A stretch of 64,000 nt of DNA from Saprospiraceae bacterium. Its GTDB lineage: Bacteria; Bacteroidota; Bacteroidia; Chitinophagales; Saprospiraceae. The stretch is taken from NCBI GenBank assembly GCA_016714785.1, contig JADKCC010000002.1:496001-560000 (forward strand), read 5' to 3'. Every line of letters begins with the position of its first letter. The first letter of the stretch is position 1. Below, in pieces: positions 9,801-16,870 of the stretch. A program made the translations under genes and the position numbers. The notes beneath the pieces were generated by a model that saw only the letters and a list, made by a program, of their open reading frames with translations, had not been told where the DNA came from and ran no database searches.

Positions 9801-12354
9801 GCCGGTGATTACTTGTCTTACAGCACAACCCGTATTCGAATGTGGCAGCCCGACCATTGAAGTAGATATCACTGCTTGGTTGGCGTCAGCAAGTGCTACA
9901 GACAATTGTACAACGACACCAACAGAAACGGTGACAAGAGTAAATACCATAAACCAATGTGGTAATACAGAAAATCGATTATACCAAATCACCGCAACAG
10001 ACGCATCAGGCAATAGCAGTCAGTGTTTTGTAGAAGTATCGATTACAGATAATACTTTGCCAGTCATCACGACGGCAGCAGCAAACCTTACCGTACAATG
10101 CGATGGAAATGGCAATAGCGACGCACTCATCAATTGGTTGAATACCCGAGGTGGTGCCGTAGCAACAGACGCTGCTTGTGGCAATGAATTGACATGGAGC
10201 AACAACTTCACAGGCTTAAGCAATGGATGTGGTGGAACAGGAAGCACTACAGTAATATTCACGGTAAGTGATGCATGTGGCAACACTATAACGACAACAG
10301 CTACCTTCAACATCGAAGACACCACCAACCCGACGATTACCGCACCTTCAGCGATAACTTTGCTTTGTGGAAGTGCATCAAACAATGCCATCGTCCAAGG
10401 TTGGTTAGATAGTTACCGAGTGAGTGATGCATGTGGTAATGTGACCGTCACCAATAATTTCACAGCACTACCAACGACATGTGTGAGTGGAAGCAATGTG
10501 GTAACTATCACCTTTACTGCTACAGATGAATGTGGTAGAACAAGCACGACCACATCGACAATTACCTTGATCGACAATCAACGACCAGTCATCATGACAC
10601 CACCTACGGATCTAATTCTAGAGTGTGGCGCAGATAATACCGCAAGTATCAATGCTTGGGTAACAGCAAGAGGCAATGCCGTTTTTACTGACAATTGTGA
10701 TCCTACGTTAACCTCGACTTTTGTAGCAGGAAGTGCTGAACCAAATTGTGGACGCACGACGACGACACTTTATACATTGACAGCGACTGACGACTGTGGT
10801 AATTCGACTGTTACTTACGCAAATTTGATTTTATTAGATAGAATAGCACCAGTTCTTACGTTACCAACAGCAGCCAATAGCGTTAATTGTAGTCCATCAG
10901 CAGCTGCGAATACAGCTTTAGAAACATGGTTGAATAGTGCCACTGCTACGGATCAATGTCAAGGAACGATCACCAGTATTTCCAAATCATTGGTCAATAC
11001 TGTAAGGTCTTGTACACCAACAAATGGGACAAATATCGCTTCAACTTATTTATTTTCTGTATCAGACAATTGCGGCAACGCAACCACAGGAACGGCGACA
11101 TTTACCATCAATGACAATACCGCACCAACCATCACCGCTCCAGCAAATCTTACCGTAGCTTGTGGTCAAGATATTGGTGCAGCTGTGGTAGATTGGTTGG
11201 ACAATTATACGGTAACAGAAGCTTGTCAGTCTTACACAGTGAGCAATAACTATACAGGCATAATACCTAACTTATGTGGTGGTAGCCAAACAGTGACTTG
11301 GACTGTAACAGACGGATGTGGTGCGACAGGAAGTAGCAGTGCGATGATCATTGTCAGCAACGACGTGACACTACCCGTATTTAGTAATTGCCCAGCAAAT
11401 ATTACGGTCAATGTAGATGTAAATCTCTGCGCATCCAATGTAGTTTATAGCACACCGATTGCGACAGATTGTAATAATCCAGTGACCGTAGTGCGAACGA
11501 GTGGTATCGCTTCAGGGTCAACTTTCCCATTAGGTGTATCGACCATCGTATTTACAGCAACGGATAGATGTGGCAATACAAGTATATGTAGCTTTACCAT
11601 CACAGTGGTAGATACTGACGTACCAAGTATAAGCTGTCCAAGCAATGATGTAGTGGTATGTACCAATGGAAGTTGTGTATGGCCAAGTACGACAGCACTT
11701 AATCCGATAGGTATCGAGAATTGTCCGGGCGCAAATGTTACCTACACAATCACAGGTGCTACTACAGGTTCAGGCAATGGCAATGTACCAACAAATACCA
11801 ACTTTGCACTAGGCACATCTGTAGTAACTTACACCATTACCGCAGCTAATGGACAGACGGCAAGTTGTAGCTTCAATGTCGTGGTCAATGATTGTACTGC
11901 CCCGGTGATTACTTGTCCTACAGCACAACCTGTGTTCGAATGTGGCAGCCCGACCCTTGAAGCAGATATCAGTGCTTGGTTGGCATCAGCAAGTGCTACA
12001 GACAATTGTACATTGACACCAACAGAAACGGTGACACGAGTAAATACCATAAACCAATGTGGTAATACAGAAAAAAGATTATACCAAATCACTGCTACGG
12101 ATGCAGCAGGTAATAGAAGCCAATGTTTTGTAGAAGTATCGATAACAGATAATACATCGCCAATCATCGCAACAGCAGCAGCAAACCTTACCGTACAATG
12201 TGATGGAAATGGCAATAGCGACGCACTCATCAATTGGTTAAATACCAACGGTGGTGCCGTAGCAACAGACGCTGCCTGTGGTAATGAATTGACATGGAGC
12301 AACAACTTCACAGGCTTGAGTAATGGATGTGGGGAACAGGAAGCACTACAGTGA
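886..12354 (+). CDS. Giant surface protein, segment 2: DUF11-like modules, SdrD-B module, HYR array copies 1-2
   Basis: This is open frame 1 from the TAA to a frameshifted TGA at 12352-12354. The first ATG is at 946, but it lies mid-module and is unlikely to be a natural start. About nt 890-5600 is a series of DUF11/CARDB-like modules. About 5610-6100 resembles PKD/Ig modules. About 6106-6450 is an SdrD-B/Cna-B-like module (GDYVWFDVNGNGIQD). About 6770-8190 holds three DUF11 modules, two starting FDLAL-KTI and followed by Asp/Asn-rich linkers (DNNSSNDNGGQPDTASDD) that may bind calcium. From 8482 come the long HYR/Ig repeats with repeated TATD-CGN motifs. The end (GCGEQEALQ) is an artefact of one missing G compared with 14430-14434. 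Confidence 0.8.
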   Translation, partial: GYICFDLPVINAAGTVTVTEMWTVTGCTSPTITNINRRLNYGCGATPFCYTSPTTNNTVNVLVPMNSMSIATVTPSLLSRCGKDENVQVTLTHTGGPNDILTGVKGKLNLPVGFVQLAVSGGGVSYVPGQDSISIPNLSPGGSVTFFARVRATCAVASGSYSFSFFAKNNAQPCIANNAHQVNTSFIPVQSADLSIPASAPGTLVPFAGGSYIITNTVSNGGNGAIDSVYYCVQVHPNATLTAITLAGMNIPLFSSSPTEICYIIDRTLIDAALGVGVPFSNANIPVVETWTFNSCSFPANDLMRNARFGCLGSTCGTSNLRATGVTFGDAVPEVAIAITSATRPACFVDNPSVVSIRVSNTGTAPLAQLVYTISAGNNAINVASIQIRDEIGNLVTDQTIDVTTSPAHCSGGVRTLRDTVRNVDIPAGSYVDIQYELIHNCACTSGCSTNDIYNSSLRINSYTENCGFRFNVDERVSTADFDAYINGYVEGTQDLFTSGSVQYTTTGMELDWFNGSFPNAYIETKFTLPQGIDYSPNSIVWTDPNGLIFPVASETYMDGAAGAPDMVIIRWNNAYRPAGFIFSGGNNFRFNVVSDCSERVVAGCSQFWDLNITAQTDLTIDPACTNCPTRCIWSNPVLVMRLHCPGPGPCSCEGMVFDNFQVERINFGIPDNNNDRTPNGAAINMALVERDRFITGDTLSALFEGTVASSGMTFSYGFAIVDLDHANFIPLTATVTILDNSTSTPFTCNAVPLTADFTNTRIIADFSPGALNALGCSIPGTFTFENDDNVTVNINYKVNDPFAGIQKLITVPTQFYLSNMPFGLGSVNQCNVRQDRVSQIGIQRERDMGSDNFGACDLPDFFVRERLYLGGISTDEFPYEIRQIGLPREFTFTKPSEFVHRADQLGIRLTQNINPGSTNIVNLTNGTVPSSFINIVGDQLVLNTEGYLNSLSDSRIPTDEGFTIDYFPRVQGSCKSLAGIYSYTFSQILGVDNELFGKDTLQVDAMTKTFEYLGGAQLVASASSNNVTICSASEDVNINVRNLTNFNAPNTFITLRSPSGGLVGFDLLDASNNMVITPLPFGIYPLGNIGPNGSKDVILRVRANNCMRDSLEFVAGWSCESYPTTLEEALCSDPSTVYFIPATSGINMNVLTPNVDVITDLCNEVTYEVEILSTNLGFLRDIYFQAQFAPNETYVANTIQMAYPSVSDGGSYINIPNPTPISGGFEMDVSTLNTYLNTVGLVGSKDLDSNKISLRFRTITSCNFASGSRARFLTNAFSSCGDPLSAISKTAARIRVTSEPPSFNVDLALGDLTLNACNNQQGLSVATMVLNSGSPSVNDSIKYILPPGIVYLPGSYTPISNAVLTPPLISTNGGIQTLSWPFRSGLGLGSTISFSIEVEAVDIGQLCTDYTIVVQAYSTINDMCGAQTCNVGIIAGEGTQTISIIKPKLKFQNLTGTLTLMPSPANQVKAVFNATLLNMGAALQAGSTINMDIYDDVDADGTLSTGDVFVVTVSGTNANVLLPNQTINLMGMGTFAAGVPSICSVIAVLDPQNTCTCDLETSFRFTPDIIVNMEKEPEVCSGATLAVGPSPTVGYDVEWISIDGSNLSLLSSTTTTPTNFSSENNTGSNQIIRYAIRTSAGNDCYVFDTIAITVFPNNMDVVSVQSCQGQSFSLPAATIGGTNYVWVPNTGLTFPGPDMRYAIITSVAPGLTTYSLTYTDANGCAASYNYDVTGIDCGTANTRIGDYVWFDVNGNGIQDMGELPIAGMIVNLYNANNGTIVSSTTTDAMGNYLFDFLPQGNYFVEFIPLNGFTFTTPNQGTQGTNSVANTTTGRSPNYFLPLDSETLYVDAGMNAMCNLDMNVNVGPCVVADASSLKRVVTVHLDWQNNVYTYPFIDGGDVITVNILGQDYTVPVSTVNGSHTFNIDWQPTTNTVVSATATFMNAPSCTDAINIGSFGPCTFDLALRKTIVTPTSPPYKYGDVLQYRIEVFNQGTIPAANINVIDYKPAGLEFVAAQNLDWFLNTNAYSEAFISGPILPGASTFIDIYYRIIMNSGNNNAWTNFAEITYAEDNMGNDRSNYDTDSTPDKNPNNDVGGQPDTANDNRLDGNGVDDEDDHDGASFNIFDLALTKTIATPPPYTFGQNIQFDITIYNQGNITANSFSIIDYIPSGYTFLPVNSPAWTLSGSNATRTIPNPLLPGTSVTIPIILRVVSAAPTQYTNIAEISSARDNNGMIVQDFDGGFDNNSSNDNGGQPDTASDDALNGNGTGMGGLAIGDEDNMDVARVSVPNISLNKSVVSINPASSGNVSNNDVTFALRIENTGNENLTMLTLSDDFISQFGGSFVRIVTMPSIFSSTATTNPVLNPAFNGGVNDEIFNGLTGNFAPTQNLVVRLTLELNDVNPADPLVNEAFTSGKDRFDSVVRDTAQAMVMLPNCFLQVNCPTPAQGNFNCAGDVPDAATTVATFNNTYGVNAIENFCTTPTITFVDAIAGLGCASSPQTITRTYTITDTGMAPIGSQSETCTVIYTVVDTIKPIFMTPPCDLILECGAASNTTAINTWLAMNGKSVAMDNCDQNVSVTSALVENINTCGNTTTRKYSFTATDDCGNSIVAFGNVILEDRIAPVLTLPTATNNVACNGNIATAVTNWINSASATDQCGGTVIITSAITNEIRDCNGVNTRIRRNYLFTATDNCGNATTGTATFTINDNTAPTIAAPANLTVACGQDIGAAVVDWLDNYTVTEACQTVTVRNNYTGILPNLCGGSQTVTWTVTDGCGATGSSSAMIVVSNDVTPPVFSNCPANITVNVDVDLCASNVVYSTPIATDCNNPVTVVRTSGIASGSIFPLGVSTIVFTATDRCGNTNTCSFTITVVDTDVPSISCPDNDVVVCTNGSCVWPSTTALNPIGIENCPGANVTYTIIGATTGSGNGNVPTNTNFALGTSTITYTITAANGQTASCSFNVVVNDCTAPVITCLTAQPVFECGSPTIEVDITAWLASASATDNCTTTPTETVTRVNTINQCGNTENRLYQITATDASGNSSQCFVEVSITDNTLPVITTAAANLTVQCDGNGNSDALINWLNTRGGAVATDAACGNELTWSNNFTGLSNGCGGTGSTTVIFTVSDACGNTITTTATFNIEDTTNPTITAPSAITLLCGSASNNAIVQGWLDSYRVSDACGNVTVTNNFTALPTTCVSGSNVVTITFTATDECGRTSTTTSTITLIDNQRPVIMTPPTDLILECGADNTASINAWVTARGNAVFTDNCDPTLTSTFVAGSAEPNCGRTTTTLYTLTATDDCGNSTVTYANLILLDRIAPVLTLPTAANSVNCSPSAAANTALETWLNSATATDQCQGTITSISKSLVNTVRSCTPTNGTNIASTYLFSVSDNCGNATTGTATFTINDNTAPTITAPANLTVACGQDIGAAVVDWLDNYTVTEACQSYTVSNNYTGIIPNLCGGSQTVTWTVTDGCGATGSSSAMIIVSNDVTLPVFSNCPANITVNVDVNLCASNVVYSTPIATDCNNPVTVVRTSGIASGSTFPLGVSTIVFTATDRCGNTSICSFTITVVDTDVPSISCPSNDVVVCTNGSCVWPSTTALNPIGIENCPGANVTYTITGATTGSGNGNVPTNTNFALGTSVVTYTITAANGQTASCSFNVVVNDCTAPVITCPTAQPVFECGSPTLEADISAWLASASATDNCTLTPTETVTRVNTINQCGNTEKRLYQITATDAAGNRSQCFVEVSITDNTSPIIATAAANLTVQCDGNGNSDALINWLNTNGGAVATDAACGNELTWSNNFTGLSNGCGEQEALQ
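8482..10572 (+). repeat. Array unit 1
   Basis: This is the first 2.1-kb unit. Its first two modules are the most diverged copy of that position (for example NNVACNGNIATAVTNW instead of NSVNCSPSAAANTALETW), and the unit is 9 bases shorter than the others. From about 8998 on, the protein matches the other units almost residue for residue. Confidence 0.85.
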
Positions 12355-12671
12355 TATTCACGGTAAGTGATGCATGTGGCAACACTATAACGACAACAGC
12401 TACCTTCAACATCGAAGACACCACCAACCCGACAATTACCGCACCTTCAGCGATAACTTTGCTTTGTGGAAGTGCATCAAACAATGCCATCGTAGAAGGT
12501 TGGTTAGATAGTTATCGAGTGAGTGATGCATGTGGTAATGTGACAGTCACCAATAATTTTACAGCACTACCAACGACATGTGTGAGTGGAAGTAATGTGG
12601 TGACCATCACCTTTACAGCTACAGACGAATGTGGTAGAACAGCTACCACAACATCGACAATTACACTCATA
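10573..12671 (+). repeat. Array unit 2 (contains the 1-base deletion)
   Basis: This is the second unit, 2,099 bases. It has lost one G at 12331-12334 relative to 14430-14434. The stretch before the deletion is identical to unit 3 (about 14270-14430), while the stretch after it matches unit 1 (about 10235-10390). Confidence 0.85.
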
Positions 12672-15600
12672 GACAACCAGAAGCCAATCATCATGACGCC
12701 GCCAACGGATCTAATCTTAGAGTGTGGTGCAGATAATATAGCGAGTATCAATGCTTGGGTTACAGCAAGAGGCAATGCTGTCATTACAGACAATTGTGAT
12801 CCTACAGTAACTACGACATTTGTGGCAGGAAGTGCCAAACCAAATTGTGGAAGCACAACAACAACACTTTACACACTGACATCAACAGACGATTGTGGTA
12901 ATTCTACCGTGACTTACGCAAGGCTCATCCTTTTGGATAGAATAGCTCCAGTTCTTACCTTACCAACAGCGGCAAATAGCGTTAATTGTAGCCCAGCAGC
13001 AGATGTGAATACAGCTTTAGAAACATGGTTGAATAGTGTAACCGCGACGGATCAATGTCAGGGAACGATCACAAATATTTCCAAATCATTGGTCAATACA
13101 GTAAGGTCTTGTACACCAACAAATGGGACAAATATTGCATCTACATATTTATTTTCTGTGTCAGACAATTGTGGCAACGCCACCACAGGAACAGCGACGT
13201 TTACCATCAACGACAATACTGCGCCAACGATCGCCGCCCCAGCAAACCTTACGGTAGCTTGTGGTCAAGATATTGGAGCATCAGTAGTTAATTGGTTAGA
13301 CAATTATACCGTAACAGAAGCTTGTCAATCGGTTACCGTAAGCAATAACTATACAGGCATCCTACCTAACTTATGTGGTGGCAGCCAGACAGTGACATGG
13401 ACCGTAACAGATGGATGTGGCGCGACAGGAAGTAGCAGTGCTATGATCGTTGTTAGCAACGACGTGACTCCACCAGTATTTAGCAATTGCCCAGCAAATA
13501 TCACAGTCAATGTAGATGTAGATCTCTGTGCATCCAATGTAGTTTATAGCACACCGATTGCGACAGATTGTAATAATCCAGTGACTGTAGTGCGAACGAG
13601 TGGCATTGCTTCAGGCTCAACCTTTCCATTGGGTGTATCGACGATTGAATTTACAGCGACAGACAGATGTGGCAATACGAGTACATGTAGTTTCACCATC
13701 ACAGTCGAAGATACGGACGTACCAAGCATTAGTTGTCCAGACAATGATGTAGTGGTATGTACCAACGGAAGTTGTGTATGGCCAAGTACAACAGCACTTA
13801 ATCCGATAGGCATCGAAAACTGTCCGGGCGCAAATGTTACTTATGCAATAACAGGACAAACCACAGGATCAGGAAGTGGCAATGTACCGACGAATACCAA
13901 CTTTGCTTTAGGCACATCTATAGTAACCTACACCATTACAGCTGCCAATGGTCAGACGGCAAGTTGTAGTTTCAACGTTGTGGTTAATGATTGTACTGCG
14001 CCAGTGATTACTTGTCCTACCGCACAACCTGTGTTCGAATGTGGCAGCCCGACCCTTGAAGCAGATATCAGTGCTTGGTTGGCGTCAGCAAGTGCTACAG
14101 ACAATTGTACATTGACACCAACAGAAACGGTGACTCGAGTAAACACCATAAACCAATGTGGTAATACAGAAAAAAGATTATACCAAATCACTGCTACAGA
14201 TGCAGCAGGTAATAGCAGTCAATGTTTTGTAGAAGTATCGATTACAGACAATACATTGCCAATCATCGCAACAGCAGCAGCAAACCTTACCGTACAATGT
14301 GATGGAAATGGCAATAGCGACGCACTCATCAATTGGTTAAATACCAACGGTGGTGCCGTAGCAACAGACGCTGCCTGTGGTAATGAATTGACATGGAGCA
14401 ACAACTTCACAGGCTTGAGTAATGGATGTGGGGGAACAGGAAGCACTACAGTGATATTCACGGTAAGTGATGCATGTGGCAATACTTCGCAAACAACAGC
14501 TACCTTCACCATAGAAGACACCACAAACCCGACGATTACCGCACCATCAGCGATAACTTTGCTTTGTGGAAGTGCATCAAACAATGCCATCGTACAAGGT
14601 TGGTTAGATAGTTATCGAGTGAGTGATGCATGTGGAAATGTGACGGTAACCAATAATTTTACAGCCCTACCAACAACATGTGTGAGTGGCAGCAATGTGG
14701 TGACCATCACATTTACCGCTACAGACGAATGTGGTAGGACAAGCACGACCACATCGACCATAACTTTGATCGACAATCAAAAACCAATCATCATGACGCC
14801 ACCGACAGATCTAATCCTAGAGTGTGGCGCAAATAATACAGCAAGTATCAATGCTTGGGTTACAGCAAGAGGCAACGCCGTTTTCACAGACAATTGCGAT
14901 GCTACATTAACTACAACTTTTGTAGCAGGAATTGCTGAAGCAAATTGTGGAAGCACAACAACAACACTTTACACACTGACAGCTACAGACGATTGTGGTA
15001 ATTCGATAGTGACGTATGCAAAACTGATCCTTTTAGATAGGATAGCACCAGTACTTACCTTACCAACAGCAGCCAACAGCGTTAATTGTAGTCCCGCAGC
15101 AGATGCAAATACAGCATTAGAAACATGGTTGAATAGTGCATCTGCTACCGACCAATGTCAAGGAACGATCACCAATATTTCCAAATCATTGGTCAATACT
15201 GTAAGGTCTTGCACACCAACCAACGGAACAAATATCACATCAACTTATTTATTTTCCGTATCGGACAATTGTGGTAACGCAACCACAGGAACAGCGACAT
15301 TTACCATCAATGACAACACTGCGCCAACGATTACTGCACCAGCAAACCTTACGGTAGCATGTGGTCAGGATATCGGAGCAGCAGTGGTAGATTGGTTGGA
15401 CAATTATACCGTAACAGAAGCATGTCAAACCGTAACAGTAAGCAATAATTATACAGGCATTCTACCGAATTTATGTGGTGGCAGCCAAACAGTGACTTGG
15501 ACGGTAACAGATGGCTGTGGTGCGACAGGAAGTACCAGTGCGATGATCGTTGTCAGCAACGACGTGACGCCACCTGTATTTAGCAATTGTCCAGCAAATA

Positions 15601-15767
15601 TCACCGTCAATGTAGATGTAGATCTTTGTGCATCCAATGTAGTTTATAGCACACCGATCGCCACTGATTGTAATAATCCAGTGATGGTGGTGCGAACAAG
15701 CGGCATCGCATCCAGGCTCAACCTTCCCATTAGGTGTATCGACGATTGTATTTACAGCTACAGATAG
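12327..15767 (+). CDS. Giant surface protein, segment 3: HYR/Ig-like array, end of copy 2 to copy 4
   Basis: This is open frame 3, entered after the missing G at 12331-12334. It encodes roughly 1,140 residues of the same tandem HYR/Ig modules. Each module is about 80-95 residues and begins with a Pro-Xaa-Ile/Phe stretch, followed by an ANLTVACG-like strand, a W-L segment, and the motif T-T/S-D-(A/D/E/G)-CG-N near the end. The last residues (ASRLNLPIRCIDD) are frameshifted. The repeat copy at 13600 reads IASGSTFPLGVSTI at the same place, showing one extra C near 15712. There is no signal peptide or natural start, so independent expression is unlikely. Confidence 0.8.
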   Translation: MWGTGSTTVIFTVSDACGNTITTTATFNIEDTTNPTITAPSAITLLCGSASNNAIVEGWLDSYRVSDACGNVTVTNNFTALPTTCVSGSNVVTITFTATDECGRTATTTSTITLIDNQKPIIMTPPTDLILECGADNIASINAWVTARGNAVITDNCDPTVTTTFVAGSAKPNCGSTTTTLYTLTSTDDCGNSTVTYARLILLDRIAPVLTLPTAANSVNCSPAADVNTALETWLNSVTATDQCQGTITNISKSLVNTVRSCTPTNGTNIASTYLFSVSDNCGNATTGTATFTINDNTAPTIAAPANLTVACGQDIGASVVNWLDNYTVTEACQSVTVSNNYTGILPNLCGGSQTVTWTVTDGCGATGSSSAMIVVSNDVTPPVFSNCPANITVNVDVDLCASNVVYSTPIATDCNNPVTVVRTSGIASGSTFPLGVSTIEFTATDRCGNTSTCSFTITVEDTDVPSISCPDNDVVVCTNGSCVWPSTTALNPIGIENCPGANVTYAITGQTTGSGSGNVPTNTNFALGTSIVTYTITAANGQTASCSFNVVVNDCTAPVITCPTAQPVFECGSPTLEADISAWLASASATDNCTLTPTETVTRVNTINQCGNTEKRLYQITATDAAGNSSQCFVEVSITDNTLPIIATAAANLTVQCDGNGNSDALINWLNTNGGAVATDAACGNELTWSNNFTGLSNGCGGTGSTTVIFTVSDACGNTSQTTATFTIEDTTNPTITAPSAITLLCGSASNNAIVQGWLDSYRVSDACGNVTVTNNFTALPTTCVSGSNVVTITFTATDECGRTSTTTSTITLIDNQKPIIMTPPTDLILECGANNTASINAWVTARGNAVFTDNCDATLTTTFVAGIAEANCGSTTTTLYTLTATDDCGNSIVTYAKLILLDRIAPVLTLPTAANSVNCSPAADANTALETWLNSASATDQCQGTITNISKSLVNTVRSCTPTNGTNITSTYLFSVSDNCGNATTGTATFTINDNTAPTITAPANLTVACGQDIGAAVVDWLDNYTVTEACQTVTVSNNYTGILPNLCGGSQTVTWTVTDGCGATGSTSAMIVVSNDVTPPVFSNCPANITVNVDVDLCASNVVYSTPIATDCNNPVMVVRTSGIASRLNLPIRCIDDCIYSYR
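12672..14771 (+). repeat. Array unit 3
   Basis: This is the third unit, exactly 2,100 bases. It has no lesion and gives the best reference for the intact reading frame across the sites broken in units 2 and 4. Confidence 0.85.
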
Positions 15768-16870
15768 ATGTGGCAATACGAATACTTGTAGCTTCACCAT
15801 CACGGTCGTAGATACGGACGTACCAAGCATTAGCTGTCCAGACAATGATGTAGTAGTGTGTACCAATGGTAGTTGTGTATGGCCAAGTACGACAGCACTC
15901 AATCCAATTGGAATCGAAAACTGTCCAGGAGCAAATGTTACTTATGCAATAACAGGACAAACCACAGGATCAGGAAGTGGCAATGTACCGACGAATACCA
16001 ACTTTGCTTTAGGCACATCTGTAGTAACGTACACCATTACGGCAGCGAATGGACAAACAGCGACTTGTAGTTTCAACGTTGTGGTTAATGATTGTACTGC
16101 GCCAGTGATTACTTGTCCAGCTAATTTGGTGTTGGAGTGTGCAGGTGTGTCCAATACCACAACCATAAATACATGGTTGACTTCAGCGACAGCTACGGAT
16201 AATTGTACAGCTATTCCAGTGGAGACCACGTTATTACTCAATACGGTAGATCAATGTGGCAACACAGAAAGAAGATTGTACAGATTTACTGCTACGGATG
16301 AAGCAGGCAATAAAGATGAATGTTTTGCAGAAGTAATCATTCAAGATACGACGATTCCAAGCATCGGAACGGAAGCAGCTGATTTGATTGTAGATTGTGA
16401 TGGAAATGGAAACAGCGAACAGTTGCTCAATTGGCTTAACAATCAAGGTGGCGCCCAAGCGACTGATTTATGTGGAAACGTCTCATGGTCCAATAATTTT
16501 GGAAGTATTTCAGACTTATGTGCTTCTACAGGCGCTACAACAGTGATATTTACGGTAAGTGATGCTTGTGGAAACACGAATACGACATCAGCAACATTTA
16601 CCATTAGAGATATTACAGATCCAGTATTATCTTGTCCGGCAGACATCACATTGGAATGTTCTAATCCATTTAACAATGCTATTATTACTGCTTGGTTAAG
16701 GTCAGCAAATGCTGAAGACATTTGTAGCGGAACCTTACAAGTGACCAATAATTATCCTGGCACTTTTGCTGCAAGTTGTGGATTGTCTGGTGTACACACC
16801 ATTACATTTAGTACGGTAGATGCATGTGGCAATGACGTCACTTGCACCAGAACAGTTACCATAAACGATA
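14772..16870 (+). repeat. Array unit 4 (contains the 1-base insertion; last three modules diverged)
   Basis: Modules 1 to 5 closely match the other units up to about 16114. Modules 6 to 8 (VITCPANLVLECAG, GTEAADLIVDCDG, LSCPADITLEC) remain homologous but are much more diverged. An extra C near 15712 shifts the frame. Confidence 0.75.

Larger units (their letters stand above)
8482..16870 (+). repeat. 2,100-bp tandem coding repeat array, about four units of eight HYR/Ig modules
   Basis: The phrase beginning ACATTTAC(G/C)ATCAA recurs at about 8998, 11098, 13197 and 15297, giving steps of 2100, 2099 and 2100 bases; the short step contains the frameshift deletion. Units start near 8482, 10573, 12672 and 14772 and encode about 700 residues, that is eight modules. 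Modules 4 and 5 are classic HYR domains (SNCPANITVNVDVDLC and SCPDNDVVVC); the others are Ig-like variants. The outermost modules (first two of unit 1, last three of unit 4 after about 16114) are clearly diverged, while inner ones are nearly identical in protein sequence. Confidence 0.9.

Noticed and set aside
12331..12334. Programmed frameshift or phase-variable G-tract
   Set aside because: The tract is only four or five G, without slippery heptamer or clear stimulating structure, and the lesion is matched by a second unrelated indel downstream. Error or recombination is simpler.
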